Source: Pseudomonadota bacterium (lineage in GTDB: Bacteria; Pseudomonadota; Gammaproteobacteria; Xanthomonadales; Rhodanobacteraceae). From it: DNA of 8,258 bases. Where the stretch lies: the NCBI GenBank assembly GCA_025351555.1, contig JANXVS010000590.1, positions 1 through 8,258 on the forward strand, given 5' to 3'. Numbering within the stretch: position 1 is the first letter of the stretch; every line of letters starts with the position of its first letter. Below are positions 8,081 to 8,258 of this stretch, one piece after another. The notes under the pieces are model-generated. The model saw only the letters and a list, made by a program, of their open reading frames with translations. It was not told the origin of the DNA and did no database searches. The translations under genes were made by a program, and so were the position numbers.

Positions 8081-8258
8081 ATGGATATCCTGCTCGCCAA
8101 TCCGCGCGGTTTCTGCGCTGGCGTCGATCGCGCCATCGAGATCGTGGAGCGTGCGCTGGAAGCGTTCGGTGCGCCGATCTACGTGCGCCATGAAGTTGTG
8201 CACAACCGCTTCGTCGTCGATGGCCTGCGGGCGCGTGGTGCGATCTTTGTCGACGAAC
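8081..8258 (+). CDS. ispH: 4-hydroxy-3-methylbut-2-enyl diphosphate reductase (IspH), 5' part
   Basis: Only the first 59 complete codons are present; the gene runs off the window end. IspH is the last enzyme of the non-mevalonate isoprenoid pathway and uses a [4Fe-4S] cluster to make isopentenyl and dimethylallyl diphosphate. The N-terminus [19 protein letters not shown] matches the E. coli protein closely. It contains C12, the first cluster ligand in E. coli, and H41 within [10 protein letters not shown], which contacts the substrate diphosphate. The remaining two cluster cysteines would lie outside the window. The ATG at 8081 is nine bases after the lspA stop, and no clear Shine-Dalgarno sequence is seen, so translation may depend on coupling to lspA or on a leaderless message. 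Confidence 0.96.
   Translation, partial: MDILLANPRGFCAGVDRAIEIVERALEAFGAPIYVRHEVVHNRFVVDGLRARGAIFVDE

Overview
The window is a gene-dense, high-GC (about 60% by eye) chromosomal core segment from a gammaproteobacterium. It most likely comes from the Xanthomonadales/Lysobacterales, perhaps a Rhodanobacteraceae-like lineage. The evidence is the gene order rpmA-obgE | rpsT (reverse) | murJ-ribF-ileS-lspA-ispH, together with Obg and MurJ proteins that resemble xanthomonad versions (a short Obg without the enterobacterial acidic tail, and a MurJ with an extra loop near residues 412-431). The family-level placement is inference from remembered proteins, not a search.

Layout. Positions 27-284 encode ribosomal protein bL27. 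A hairpin with a T-rich tail follows, and then the Obg GTPase at 372-1421. A perfectly symmetric hairpin at 1447-1474 separates obgE from the convergent, reverse-strand rpsT (uS20-type S20 protein, TTG start, 1496-1759). rpsT has a near-consensus sigma-70 promoter at 1820-1848. Diverging from rpsT is a forward block: murJ (lipid II flippase, 1879-3486), ribF (bifunctional FAD synthetase, 3652-4626), ileS (isoleucyl-tRNA synthetase, 4623-7505), lspA (lipoprotein signal peptidase, 7565-8071) and the first 59 codons of ispH (from 8081), which runs off the window end.

How they fit together. All eight genes are housekeeping: ribosome parts and assembly (rpmA, obgE, rpsT), cell envelope building (murJ, lspA), cofactors and isoprenoids (ribF, ispH) and tRNA charging (ileS). 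ribF and ileS overlap by four bases, and ileS, lspA and ispH are closely packed, so they are probably co-transcribed. All reading frames look intact and carry their family's key residues.

No mobile element, CRISPR array, defence system, tRNA or rRNA is visible, and I see no undescribed system here. The points worth a second look lie between the genes: a probable leaderless promoter for ribF, a possible one for ispH, a GC-rich palindrome between ileS and lspA that looks like a dispersed repeat, a strong T-less hairpin between murJ and ribF, and two terminator-like hairpins.
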